Origin: Salarias fasciatus
Lineage: Eukaryota; Chordata; Actinopteri; Blenniiformes; Blenniidae
Direction of reading: 5' to 3'
NCBI RefSeq assembly: GCF_902148845.1
Contig: NC_043763.1
Span: forward strand, 20,900,454 to 20,964,453
DNA length: 64,000 nt
Below, in pieces: positions 23,275 through 33,883 of this stretch. How positions within the stretch are numbered: the stretch's first letter is position 1; every line of letters starts with the position of its first letter. Under the pieces are notes generated by a model, which searched no databases, was not told the DNA's origin, and was given only the letters and a program-made list of their open reading frames with translations. The translations under genes and the position numbers were made by a program.

Positions 23275-23346
23275 TAGCAGAGGATGGTTTCGATCCATCG
23301 ACCTCTGGGTTATGGGCCCAGCACGCTTCCGCTGCGCCACTCTGCT
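23275..23346 (-). tRNA. Initiator tRNA-Met (CAT)
   Basis: The 72-nt reverse strand reads AGCAGAGTGGCGCAGCGGAA... with anticodon loop CCCATAA-type context (anticodon CAT). It has the eukaryotic initiator marks: an A1-U72 end pair and the T-loop ATCGAAA in place of TTCGA/AAT. On the - strand it is followed by AATCATTTTTATT, a good Pol III terminator. It sits singly within the Ser/Arg array. Confidence 0.97.
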
Positions 23347-23607
23347 GTGGTCAACTGATTGTAAATGAACAATCACGGCAGGAAAATGCCAGATCTTTAT
23401 CCTTTAGTGTCCTTGGTGGACAACCTTAACCTTGAACACAGTAAATTGTGAATTTGATAGATGTGCATTCCAGTCGTAGCCAGTCAGAACCACTATGTAC
23501 AAGCCTCGTCCAGTACAACACTGTTCAAATATTAGCGATCTGTTCGATTTGTTTTTGAGAGTTCAGATTCATTAGGACTTGCTGATACAACTGCAGCAAT
23601 AAGGACT

Positions 23608-23689
23608 CGACGAGGATGGGATTCGAACCCACGCGTGCAGAGCACAATGGATTAGCAGTCCATCGCCTTAACCACTCGGCCACCTCGTC
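23608..23689 (-). tRNA. tRNA-Ser (GCT), copy 4, inverted
   Basis: Reverse complement of copy 1, identical over 82 nt with T8 intact. Its flanks (GGTTCTCATCACGAGGGTCA and ATCGGCCTGTTTCAGGATGA on the + strand side) are the inverted upstream flank of the direct copies. Confidence 0.97.
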
Positions 23690-24113
23690 CCCTTCACCAG
23701 TGTCCCAGTGGTTCTCATCACGAGGGTCACAACCCTAAAGAGGTCGCCATGTTTTTTCAGTGGATAATCGGCCTGTTTCAGGATGAAAATCGATGCAGTG
23801 TCGTCTAATAGTAATGTGAATTCATCACCTCGCACACATTAAAATCGCAACCCCGCACCATGGAAACGCCACACTGATGCCTGGTACGCTTTTACCACTG
23901 GTCCTGCACGAATATCACTGCGATGTGAAGCTGGGTACCGCACCTTGAGCCCCCTGTGGTCTAAGAAACACAGAGGTCAAGGGGTAATCTAAACGTTACA
24001 AGAGGTCCACAGGCTTGTGAATCAGGCTATTGTCTGCTGTCATTTGTCCAGAAGAGGGTTCTGAAATACCACTGTCCATACTGCTGACTTCAGTGATTCA
24101 ACTAAACGTGCGC

Positions 24114-24186
24114 CACCCCAGATGGGACTCAAACCTATAATCCCTTGCTGAGGAGGCCAGTGCCTTGTCTATTAGGCCACTGGGGC
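24114..24186 (-). pseudogene. tRNA-Arg (CCT) pseudogene
   Basis: Inverted copy of the Arg unit. The acceptor stem is kept, but the 3' side of the anticodon stem and loop is changed (CCTCCTCAGCAAG against CCTCCTAAGCCAG), so the stem cannot pair. Further changes lie in the D-arm and the T-arm (TTTGAGT). The flanks match the inverted Arg unit. Confidence 0.85.
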
Positions 24187-24237
24187 TTGGAAAGCTACAT
24201 TAAAAAAAGACATTTTGAAAATTTTGATAGCCTGAAA

Positions 24238-24320
24238 CAGCGGTCCCCAAACTATGGCCCGCCTAAACATTCGGCACAGTCCCCTGAACAATACCGGAAT
24301 CCCCCCCCCCCCCCCCCCGC
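24238..24320 (+). mobile_element. hAT-like element end fragment with poly-C
   Basis: CAGCGGTCCCCAAACTATGG at 24238 followed by CCCGCC matches the common terminal sequence of vertebrate hAT MITEs (CAGGGGTCCCCAAACTACGG type). An 18-base C run follows at 24301-24318. The other end is not recognised. Confidence 0.55.
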
Positions 24321-24619
24321 CGCCTGCCGCATCGATCTCATCAGAAGCAAGTCGGGTGCTGGCAGGAAAGTGTCTCCAATTAAAATCTGTCATGTTTTTG
24401 TTAGTTTTTTAATTTGTCTAGCAGGATGTACAGTGATAAACGCAGTGATAAACGCAGTGATAAACGCACTCTAATAATTCCATACATTGGAAGAATGAAC
24501 TATTGTCATTGTCGGTGACATGACATCGATTTTTATCCTAAAATAGGCCGAAAACTGACTGAAAATGAAGTGGCAACCACTCTGAAGTTTGTGGCTTACA
24601 GAGTAAGTGGACAAGGATA

Positions 24620-25943
24620 AACTCCTAATAAAGTCTTAATAAGTCCTAAAAAAGTCCTAACAAGTCCTAACAAAGTCCTAACAAGTCCTAACAAAGTCCT
24701 AGCAAGTCCTAAAAAAGTCTTAACTAAGTTCAAGCAAAGTCTTAACAAGTCCTAACAAAGTCCTAACAAGTCCTAACAAAGTCCGAACAAGTCCTAACAA
24801 AGTCCTAACAAAGTCCTAACAGGTCCTAACAAGTCCTAACAAAGTCCTAACAAAGTCCTAACAAGTCCTAACAAGTCCTAACAAAGTCCTAACAAAGTCC
24901 TAACAAGTCCTAACAAAATCCTAACAAAGTCCTAACAAGTCCTAACAAGTCCTAACAAAGTCCTAACAAGTCCTAACAAGTCCTAACAAAGTCCTAACAA
25001 AGTCCTAACAAGTCCTAACAAAATCCTAACAAGTCCTAACAAAGTCCTAACAAAGTCCTAACAAAGTCCTAACAAAGTCCTAACTGGTCCTAACAAAGTC
25101 CTAACAAGTCCTAACAAAGTCCTAACAAAGTCCTAACAAGTCCTAACAAAGTCCTAACAAAGTCCTAACAGGTCCTAACAAAGTCCTAACAAGTCCTAAC
25201 AAAGTCCTAACAAAGTCCTAACAAGTCCTAACAAAATCCTAACAAAGTCCTAACAAGTCCTAACAAGTCCTAACAAAGTCCTAACAGGTCCTAACAAAGT
25301 CCTAACAAGTCCTAACAAAGTCCTAACAAAGTCCTAACAAGTCCTAACAAAATCCTAACAAAGTCCTAACAAGTCCTAACAAGTCCTAACAAAGTCCTAA
25401 CAAAGTCCTAACAAGTCCTAACAAAATCCTAACAAAGTCCTAACAAGTCCTAACAAAATCCTAACAAAGTCCTAACAAGTCCTAACAAAGTCCTAACAAA
25501 GTCCTAACAAGTCCTAACAAAGTCCTAACAAAGTCCTAACAAAGTCCAAACAGGTCCTAACAAAGTCCAAACAGGTCCTAACAAAGTCCTAACAAAGTCC
25601 TAACAAAGTCCTAACAAAGTCCTAACAGGTCCTAACAAAGTCCTAACAAGTCCTAACAAAGTCCTAACAAAGTCCTAACAAGTCCTAACAAAGTCCTAAC
25701 AAGTCCTAACAAAGTCCTAACAAAGTCCTAACAAGTCCTAACAAAGTCCTAACAAAGTTCTAACAAGTCCTAACAAGTCCTAACAAAGTCCTAACAAAGT
25801 CCTAACAAGTCCTAACAAAGTCCAAACAGGTCCTAACAAAGTCCTAACAAGTCCCAACAAAGTCCAAACAAGTCCGAACTATATCCAAACAAGTCCTAAC
25901 AAGTCCTAACAAAGTCCTAACAAAGTCCGAACAAGTCCTAACA
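24620..25943. repeat. Minisatellite of 10/11-bp units, about 1.3 kb
   Basis: Well over a hundred head-to-tail copies of AAGTCCTAAC (10 bp) and AAAGTCCTAAC (11 bp), with variants AAAATCC, AGGTCC, AAGTCCAAAC and AAGTCCGAAC. The first units (24620-24730) and last units (25850-25943) are the most degenerate, as expected for array edges. Higher-order repeats occur: a 116-bp block starting with an AGGTCC unit at about 25170 is repeated in phase at about 25286. Confidence 0.95.
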
Positions 25944-27312
25944 CATCAAAAAGATTCAGGACTCGATCCTAACCTGTGGGGCAAAAAAGCCATTCAGATT
26001 CTGAGAAACCTCAGCCACTCTGCGGACCGTGGTCAGATTGGTGGGGTGACAGCTGCTATCCAACACTTTCTGGATGCTGTGTGGACGACGAGCTGCTGAT
26101 TTAGCGGCAACTCGCCATCCAATCTACTGTCCAGCATCTGAAAAGACCTTTCAAGGGTGGAAAAGCATCCTGTAAAAATGTATTTATCCTTTTTGTAATC
26201 AATTTTAAGCATTAAGTAATTTATTTTAAAAGTTAATTTAATTTAATTGAAAAATGATGGCACAGGATCAATGATAATGGGATAATAGAGCAATGAATAC
26301 ACAATAGAACAATGAGTGTGGTTACATAGATGTTTTTAATTTGGAATTGGTTTATTCTGAATTAAGTAGTTCAGAATTATATTCATGAGCGTCGTGTTTA
26401 CATGGGAAAATCGAGGAATTAAATCCTCTCTCACACCGTGGTCTGCAAAGCGTTCTGATTGGGCTCGGCCGTGACGTACTGACGTCTCCTGGAAGTAAAC
26501 AGCGTTTTTCTCGTCTTTCTTTCTTGATTAACTTTGACGCTACAGATTTTCCATTGTTCCACTGATTGTATGAGACTTTATTTTGAATTTTCTCCTTTCT
26601 CCTTTCAATTTGCTCTTTTCTTTTTTTCTCTGCACCCCTAAAGGTGATTTTTGCCCAATTCTTTGACTTCAGCCCATTTCTGAGAGTTGAGGTTATTCCT
26701 GATTTGTTGGCTGTAACTTTGGTAATAAAGTCTTGAAGAGAATGGGATTTGAACGTACACATCCAGGAGCCTGATGGACTGCTAATCCATTGTGCTCAGC
26801 ATGCATGGGTTCAAGCCTCATCCAGACTAATTACCAAAGCTATATTTGTCAGAAACAGATTTAATAATATCCAAAGGTTTGTATGATAAAAGGAAAACAC
26901 AATATTAAAGTCCTCTCTATCTTGATCTTGCCATGTTGACGCTGTATATTTATATCCAGCATATATTTTTACATATCATGGAATATGAGAGTTGATCTAT
27001 CTTGAAAGTGTGTCGATAGAGTCATGTGTTGACCCTGTTCAATCAACTGAACTGAGGAGGTGATATGATCCCCTTCAAGTGCTAATCAATGGTCAGAAGG
27101 TAGTGTATGTTCATTCATATATTCTTTTGTTGTGATTGAAGTGTGTAGTAGTTTGAGCCCGTCATCAATCTGTCCCTCTTCAATTACAGGGTAAGTCCAG
27201 TCACAGCTGAGCGGAGGTGAAGTTGTCCCTGGACTGATCCATCACGTCTCACACACACAGACCATTTCATGTTTGTAGAGTGTTAGAGGAACCCGGAACA
27301 CCTAAAACTTCC
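25944..27312. other. Intergenic DNA with repeat relics
   Basis: No protein gene is recognised. The stretch near 26318-26600 (GTGGTTACATAGATG..., GGAATT/GAATTAAG motifs, GTTTACATGGGAAAA) looks like a fish DNA transposon, but its ends were not found. The 136-codon - strand frame at 26352-26762 has no family resemblance. Confidence 0.4.
26736..26826. pseudogene. Fold-back tRNA-Ser pseudogene
   Basis: Two tRNA-Ser 3' halves lie head to head. Inverted: AATGGGATTTGAACGTACAC at about 26741-26760, with its inverted downstream flank (TGAGAGTTGAGGTTATTCC...AATAAAGTCTT) before it. Direct: GATGGACTGCTAATCCATTG to TTCAAGCCTCATCCAGAC at about 26773-26826. Neither half can fold as a tRNA. Confidence 0.7.
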
Positions 27313-27395
27313 TACCAGGAGTGGGGCTTGAACCCACGAGGACTAACGTCCATTGGATCTTAAGTCCAACGCCTTAACCACTCGGCCATCCTGGT
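27313..27395 (-). tRNA. tRNA-Leu (TAA)
   Basis: An 83-nt class II tRNA on the - strand: acceptor ACCAGGA/TCCTGGT, anticodon loop CTTAAGA (TAA, reads TTA), variable arm GGACGTTAGTCC and T-arm GGGTTCAAGCCCC. A TTTT tract lies a few bases downstream (GGAAGTTTTAGG). It is separate from the Ser/Arg array and has different flanks. Confidence 0.96.
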
Positions 27396-28331
27396 TATTA
27401 AAGTCACTCTGATAAGAGTGACTAACCCTAGATAAGGACAGGAGGACTCAGCACACGCCGGAATGGAATGAGCAAACACGTCACTCAGCTGAGATTAAAG
27501 CTGTCTTAGGAGACTGAGCCGCTTTTGTCTCATATCTCTCAAACATGTATGACTGAAGCAGGTTACTTTTCGAATGATGAATACATCTGATTTGGTTATT
27601 GAATACTGGAGAATGGATAGGTTTAAGTAAGTTTTTACTCCTCCGTCTTTTCAGACATATTACACTGAATACATGTGTTGTTGATGTTAGTGAGGTCAGT
27701 ATTTCGTTTACTTCATGTCAAATAGTATTTAACCGACTTTAAAATACATTTACTGAGGTTACTCAGTTTTAACCAGATTTTTTGGTAATTCAAAATTTAC
27801 TTTTTCACACCTTGATTTGATTTACACTGCGTGCAAAAATGATCATGCGGCTTGAAACCCTGGAAATCTCACAGTCAATTTGCTTGACATTATATGTACA
27901 AATGATTTGGCATCGTCAGCGTCTCTCCATCACATCTGGGTATTTGTTCGCAGTGATGTGTGGTCAGGTTCCTACCAGCCAATATAATAGCTGATATTAA
28001 TTTGAGATTTCTTTTAAAACTGAAAATACTGAATCAGCAACACCAAACCATTGAAGTCATTGTGTCAAATCAAGTCAAGTCTCAGTCTTTAACTTCCAAG
28101 TTCAAGTCAAGTCTCAAGTCTTTTGTTTTTTTGTTTTTTTTTTCAAGTCAAATCACAAATGATCAAATCTGAGACTCTGGTCCAAATCTCTGCTGGACAG
28201 TTCTCCAGTGTGTTACAGGGCCAACACACAGGACAGACAAGCAGTCACATTCAGGGGCAATCTAGAGTCACCAATTAACCTCGAGTGCATGTTTTTGGAC
28301 TGTGGGAGGAAGCCGGAGCACCCGGAGGGAG

Positions 28332-28368
<37 letters not shown>

Positions 28369-30594
28369 ACACACACACACACATACAGAGACCCCAGGAC
28401 CCGGCCCGTATTTGAACCCAACACCTTCTTGCTGTGCGACCACATGTTGTTTTACTTTTTTTGCAATTGGCAACAGAAATAACTTCAAAATGTGTCTGTG
28501 TGTATCTCTCACAGCAGACTGCAGCCCTGAGGAGGATTTACTTTTCCTTTTCATTTCAAGAAACAAGTTGTTCTCATTTGTTCACAAAAACAAAGCATCT
28601 TTTGAGATTTTATGTTGCTATCTTGAGCCCTGTATCGTATTCCACATTGTTTCGTGAGTTTAGCATTTCATTACACCCCTAGTCCATAATGACATATTAT
28701 GTGTATAAAGTATTTTTTTCATTGCATGTATTGTTACTGTAAAAAGTGGCATGAATTGTACTGCATATGAGAAGTGAATAAACCTGATCTATGATACAGT
28801 GTAACTTAACATTAATGTGCATATCTAGATATGAGCAGCAAAGCTGCATGAACACATGTCTCATTCATTCATTCATTGAATTCACTATAAGGAACTGAAT
28901 TACGATCACTTTATCTGAACACAAATCAATCGTTGCTTCAACAACAACAAAAGCTGAATATCTAAGAGGAAAATTTTTGAAATCTTAATTCCATTATCTC
29001 AGAAGAGAAATGACAACATATGATCAGTATTAGTTACATCCAGTTATAGGTAGAAACATGAACCACACCAACAACAACTTTACAATCTTTTTAGATTCCG
29101 GCTGTCGGATATCCCATGTGATAAACTGCACTGACGTATGAAGAAAACAAGTAAAAACAAAAACATGACTCTGTCTCGCCCGTCCACTCAGGGGCGCCAC
29201 AATTGGTCAAAATGGAGGAGCAACCGGACGTGTTTTCTGCAGCTGATAGACCACACCTGACGCACTTGGTCTTCCTGGTGATTAAACAAACCTCAATAGA
29301 CGCCAGATAAAAATAGTAGAGGTGACCACGAGCCTGTTTGACAGTAGGTAAATGAGTTGAAACGGAAGTAGCCGTTACTGCTGCTTGTAAATGCCCCCTC
29401 ACAAACCACACTGAGCTGCTGAGGAAATGCAATCGTTGCAGCCCTGAAACCCGTTTCAACACCGAGGAGACAAGCAGTTAATCCTGAAAACACCCACTGA
29501 TGCACCGTGTGATCGCCTGACTCAGTCCACCAGCTGGTCGCTGGGATTTCCCCAGTGACTGATGTGTTTTCTCATAACGAAGGTCTTTTTTAACGTAAGC
29601 AGGAGGATAGGTTTTCTGAGCAAACACCGAGCGGTCTGACTCGTTTGCTGTCCGATTCTCTCGTGCTGTCACGCCGCCTGAGCGAGAACCCTGGTACACA
29701 CTGGGCCAGGTGCACGTCAGCGTTCAAACCTGCTGCATTACTGGCTTGTGTAAGCCTGAGTGAGGCAAGTCGGCCTTGACAAACAAAGTCACGAGCTAAA
29801 ATGAACACTTCAAAAGCGGCAGTCTTCGTATTGTTGCGCAATCCACAGAAACCCTGCTTGACTGAGCCTCCACAGTTTACCACAATCGGATGATGTGTTG
29901 CATTCACTGCTTCTAAAGACTTGCTAAGCAATGACTCTGGCAGGAACCAGGACTCAGGTTTCAGGCTTCAGTTAAAGACATTCAAGACCTTCAAGCTATT
30001 AACAGTGAATGAGTCATTTGGTAAATAAACCACAATATACTCATTTAAATGTCCAATGGGAGATTTACAAGGCTGAAAGTTGTCATTTTGTGGATGCTTT
30101 TTATTTACTAAAGGAGTCATTTTGAAGTGTTTCTTTTACAAATGTATAAATTCCTAAATAACAAAAATCTCAATCATATTTCTATAGTAGGTTAATCTGA
30201 GGTGAAACATTGTGAATGACTCTCTGAGTCACCGCCCTACAAAATATCTATTTCTGACAAGAGACAAGAATCTCTTCAAATTACTCAGCATCCTTGAACT
30301 AACCCTCAGCTTGAGGTTAAAGGTTAAAGACGCCTGTTTCAGCTGTTCCCAGAAACAGTCAGGAAATGTAACCGCCACGTTGTATTCATGAGGTTTGAAA
30401 TAACCCTGGACTTTTTTCTTAGATTAAAGTGGGAAATTTGCAAATGTGAAAAAGAAACTACACTACCATTTCAACATATTTACACACAGAAACCAAGAGA
30501 AGATGATTGCACCAGAAGCAGATGTGAATCTTATCTCAATATTCTTGTAAAAAAAAAATAAAAAAAAGAAAGAGAGAGAAATGCTGGTTGTGTC
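27396..30594. other. Intergenic region between tRNA-Leu and stx11
   Basis: No exon is recognised. It holds a repeat at 28188-28445 and, next to 30594, the probable 3' UTR of the downstream stx11 gene on the - strand. The open frames here (29091-29931 on the - strand) overlap one another and show no family match. Confidence 0.5.
28188..28445. repeat. Fish interspersed repeat with internal (CA)n
   Basis: It contains the widespread fish repeat text ACAGGGCCAACACACAGGAC, GTCACCAATTAACCTCGAGT and GGACTGTGGGAGGAAGCCGG, ending in TTTGAACCCAACACCTTCTT. A CA microsatellite at 28331-28382 replaces part of it. The family is uncertain (an L2/Maui-type LINE tail or a derived SINE). A degenerate relative may lie at about 49440-49640. 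Confidence 0.6.
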
Positions 30595-31485
30595 TCAGTT
30601 GCAGCAGGGGAAGCAACAGCAAAACAGTTTCTTGCAGGGGTTGTTCTTGTGGTATCTCACAGCCTTCTTGATCTGAATCTCAGCCTGGGCTACGTAGTCC
30701 TGAGTCGCGTACACGTTTGCTTCGATGTTGTCCAGCATGCAGCCCTGCTCCTCCACCAGCAGCGCCATCTGGAAGAAAAGCTCGTGAATGTCCCGGATGC
30801 GGCCCTCCAGCTCCAGCAGCTCCTTGTGCCTGTTCTCGATCTCATTGAGGGCGGATCTGGCCGTCCGCCCCTCGATCAGGAGGCTGTCCGAGAAGACGTT
30901 CCACTTTCCCGTCTCGATCATCTCGTCGATCTGCTCCCTGGTCACCTCCTTGCCCATGATCTCCGCCTGCCTCTGGATGCGGGTCTTGCAGTTCTCCCTC
31001 TGGACCATCTCGGCCTCGTTGTACTCAGACATGGCTTCGTGGAAAGCGGCGGTCAGAGAAATGTACTGCGAACGCACCATGCGAGCCAGCGCCGAGGCGG
31101 GCCCGTGCTCCTCATCCAAACGCTTGGACCGCTTCCCCAGCTTCTCCAGCCGGGCGTAGATGGCTTCTCCTCTGGCCTTTATGTCCCGCCCCAGAGCGTT
31201 GGAATCCCGCTTGATGCTGCTGATCCTCCTGACGGACGTGAGGAACCTGGTGTTCTGCTTCCCCAGACGCTTCACGTCCATTTTGAGCAGCAGCATCTCC
31301 TTCCTCATGGCATGGCCCTCCTTGTAGATGTCGTCCATCTCGTCTTCGCCCTGGAAGACGACGGCGTGCTGCTCCAGATGGACTCCATCGTCGGCTGCGC
31401 TGTGGCCGTTGCTCTCCGGAGCTCTGCGCTCGTCCTCGGCGGGCTTGGAGACGAGGGTCTGCAGCTCGGACAGTCGGTCCTTCAT
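30595..31485 (-). CDS. stx11b.1: Syntaxin-11 (conserved copy), intronless CDS
   Basis: Syntaxin-11 is a Qa-type SNARE without a transmembrane helix. It is held on late endosomal/plasma membranes by a palmitoylated Cys-rich tail and is needed for cytotoxic granule release in mammals. The 296-residue product (human 287) starts MKDRLSELQTLV and carries human-like blocks DVKRLGKQN, RFLTS and RIQRQAEIMGKEVTREQID. Its SNARE motif contains ALLVEEQGCM, with the zero-layer Gln in EEQG, and it ends FCCCFPCCN. The start at 31485 is set by MKDRL and by a splice acceptor a few bases upstream (CTTCCTCTCAG); the frame further upstream is intron. A CpG-rich stretch near 32500-32770 with a - strand donor (GCGAG/GTAAAC at 32658) could be the non-coding first exon. 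The opposite-strand 281-codon frame is a shadow. The b.1 suffix is by analogy with zebrafish. Confidence 0.93.
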   Translation of the reverse strand: MKDRLSELQTLVSKPAEDERRAPESNGHSAADDGVHLEQHAVVFQGEDEMDDIYKEGHAMRKEMLLLKMDVKRLGKQNTRFLTSVRRISSIKRDSNALGRDIKARGEAIYARLEKLGKRSKRLDEEHGPASALARMVRSQYISLTAAFHEAMSEYNEAEMVQRENCKTRIQRQAEIMGKEVTREQIDEMIETGKWNVFSDSLLIEGRTARSALNEIENRHKELLELEGRIRDIHELFFQMALLVEEQGCMLDNIEANVYATQDYVAQAEIQIKKAVRYHKNNPCKKLFCCCFPCCN

Positions 31486-32499
31486 CTCACCTGAGAGGAA
31501 GTCAAGAGTGTTTACTGACTTCACAAGAAGAAACGTTTGGGAAGAAACCACAATTGTGGGTACACGTATATACAAGTTTGTATTTCACCAGTCTATCAGT
31601 AATCCAACGCAGTCACATCTAGTGGGCCGTTATATTCCTGAGCTGCTTCTTGCTGCAGGAAGAACCCAGTCATTCACTGACTTCAGGTCTGTTTGAGATA
31701 TTACCGATAGGTCTTCAGAGAAAGCAGTTTGCGACATGTCTTTGGGAACCTGCTCTGTTGTTTTCTCACTTTACACACAGACTATAAATACTTTACTGAC
31801 CAAGTCTGTGTTTAAAAAAAAACAAACTTATATAATGTCTCTTTTTTTTAATCACAAGCTCAACTTTGTGAAGAAAATACAAACTCTCCAAGACATATTT
31901 GAATCATTTATTTCTATTTTCTCATTATCTGAGAATCACTTTGAAGAAACATAATGTGAATGAAGGATGCAATATGATTCAGTAGACATAATTCCTTTTT
32001 TCAATGAAACCAAACTGATACACAACCTTCCTGAGAGTATATATGGTTAATAACATGCTGTGAATATCACAGACATGTATGCATTATGTAGAGAAGGGGA
32101 ATAGCTGTGGACTTAATATTTTTCATAAACTTTTTGAATATCAAATTTTTCCATGTAAAGACAGATATTAGTTATTTAGGGGTTTTTTTATATATATATA
32201 TAAACTTTATAGTTTTTATAGTCTCACAGAAGTTACCCACTATAGTTTAAAGCGTGTTTTCTGCAGGTTGACGATGGATGCAATGAGTAAAAAAGGAAGC
32301 TGAGGAGTTCCTTCCTCTTAGAAAGGAGCTTTAATTATACCTCGAGTAACTTTGTCAAAGGTTTACTGTTTGAAACGTGGTAAAACAATCTCATCAGGAA
32401 AATCTAAAGCTTATTATGAAAGGATAGAAGACGGAGGCAGATTATAAAGAGCTTCATTAGACGGTTATGATGAGTTTAGAGGATAAAAGGCTCAGTGCA

Positions 32500-32770
32500 C
32501 CCACCTCAGTCTGTGCGCGTTATCCTGCGACGTTACACCATTAAAGTCCCCGGAGCAGAAGAACTGAGTGCTGAGAGAGTCATTTCCTCTTTCCTTCTCT
32601 CGGTTATAAATGTAAATTTCGACATGGAGCAGGGTGTGAAGCAGAAACGCACGTTTACCTCGCAGACGCGCAGTCATGACAGCGGGCGCTGCGCCGCGCT
32701 GCGGAGGACCCGAAAAGCGGAAGATCACGCCTCTCTCCCCGCTTCACCTCCCCTGCGAGTGCCGCTCATT
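32500..32770 (-). promoter_or_regulatory. Candidate promoter/first exon of the conserved stx11 copy
   Basis: A CpG-dense segment in otherwise AT-rich DNA, about 1.1 kb upstream of the coding exon on the - strand. A consensus-like - strand donor, CTGCGAG/GTAAAC, ends a possible non-coding exon at 32659. Mammalian STX11 also has a non-coding first exon. Confidence 0.4.
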
Positions 32771-33716
32771 TTCACAGCTTTTTCTCTCTTGGTTTGAGTG
32801 CAGGAAGCACAAGGTTCATCACTTCTGTTTATCTTCTATTCAGCAGCACGGCGACCTTTTTTGCGCATTTTTTCGCGCAAAAACTGGTGCGTGTTTTTTT
32901 TTTTTTTCAAGTGTGTCATCCAACCTTCAAATGAATCATTGCATCGTGGCTTAAAATACAACTTCACACTTCTATTCTCTCTTTTAATGCATATAATCCT
33001 ACTTCCACTTGAACTTTATACATAATTTAAGCAATAATGTAAACATAAAGTAGTTTGAATGAAGATATTTACTCAAGTATGTTCTGAACTGTTTATGAGA
33101 TAAGCTACCATTGTCACTTGAAGCATTTTCTTACTTCTCATAGCACATTTCTCTTGGCAGTGCATCATTTGCTAATCAGCTCAATACACAAAGTTTGAGA
33201 AAACATGAAGACATCCACTGAGAATTTTAGTCTTTTTGTAAGATTTTTTTTTTTAAACTGTTATTGTAATTTAGAGTTTTACACTTTTTCTTTCATGGGG
33301 GTTTTCCTCTTTCCACAGACAATTGACGTCTGACGCTGAATGAGTTTATACCTTTCGAGCTGAAAATCATCCACAGGTTTTTGACAGCTGAAGTGTGAGT
33401 GATGGGACTGTACCGTGGTTTCATCAGTGTGATGCTTTTTGAGCAACTGTTTTACTTCTGCAGTCAGCTGAGTCGTGGATTTTAAATGAAACAAACCAAT
33501 GATCCGAAACAGAATGTTTAGACAAGTCTTAAAGTAACTCTGTAAGTGGAATTCATCACGTCCTGGAAAAGTCCAACATTTTCCCGGATGTTCAGAAGTT
33601 CTTTCGCACGACAGATTCATCGTCAATACATACATCAGATAGTAGTTTGAAACAGTTGGAGAACTGTGAGCTGCATTATACTGTTGAGAGAGAGAAAGTT
33701 AAGTTGTATTTGAACT

Positions 33717-33722
33717 TTTATT
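33717..33722 (-). terminator. Candidate poly(A) signal of second stx11 gene
   Basis: AATAAA on the - strand, about 160 bases after the stop of the gene at 33884-34768. It would give a short 3' UTR. Confidence 0.45.
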
Positions 33723-33883
33723 GTGTTTGTATAGATGATTGTACTGCAGAGCACCACATTTTATGATGTGATGTGCATGTATGTTTGTTTGTTTTCCTTT
33801 CTGAAACACTGTTCGTCACCCTGGAAGCCAGTTCAAACATGCTACAGTCTCACATGTTGCAGCGATGGATAAAAACTTTAACC

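Larger units (their letters stand above)
15600..24190. repeat. Segmentally duplicated tRNA-Ser/tRNA-Arg array
   Basis: Near-identical blocks carry tRNA-Ser(GCT) and tRNA-Arg(CCT) with their flanks. Block 1 runs from Ser at 15779 through Arg at 16736 to Ser at 17754. Block 2 repeats it from 19348 through Arg at 20226 to Ser at 21599. The Ser-to-Arg spacing is 957 in block 1 and 2472 in block 2; the difference is explained by the 1.5 kb hAT insertion. The Arg-to-Ser spacing differs by about 355 bases (1018 versus 1373). Two further Arg copies with related flanks follow at 22236 and 22919, then an inverted block (Ser 23608-23689, pseudo-Arg 24114-24186). Flank homology well beyond the tRNAs shows DNA-level segmental duplication rather than retroposition. 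Confidence 0.85.

Noticed and set aside
24620-25943. Interstitial telomeric repeat or CRISPR-like array
   Set aside because: Units contain CCTAAC but never the TTAGGG hexamer in series, and the repeats have no spacers; it is a 10/11-bp minisatellite.
26352-26762. 136-codon - strand frame
   Set aside because: Overlaps tRNA-Ser unit relic and transposon-like DNA; Lys-rich with no recognisable domain.
30649-31494. 281-codon + strand frame over the conserved stx11 copy
   Set aside because: Antisense shadow of a GC-rich single-exon gene; Leu/Val/His-rich translation without a family.
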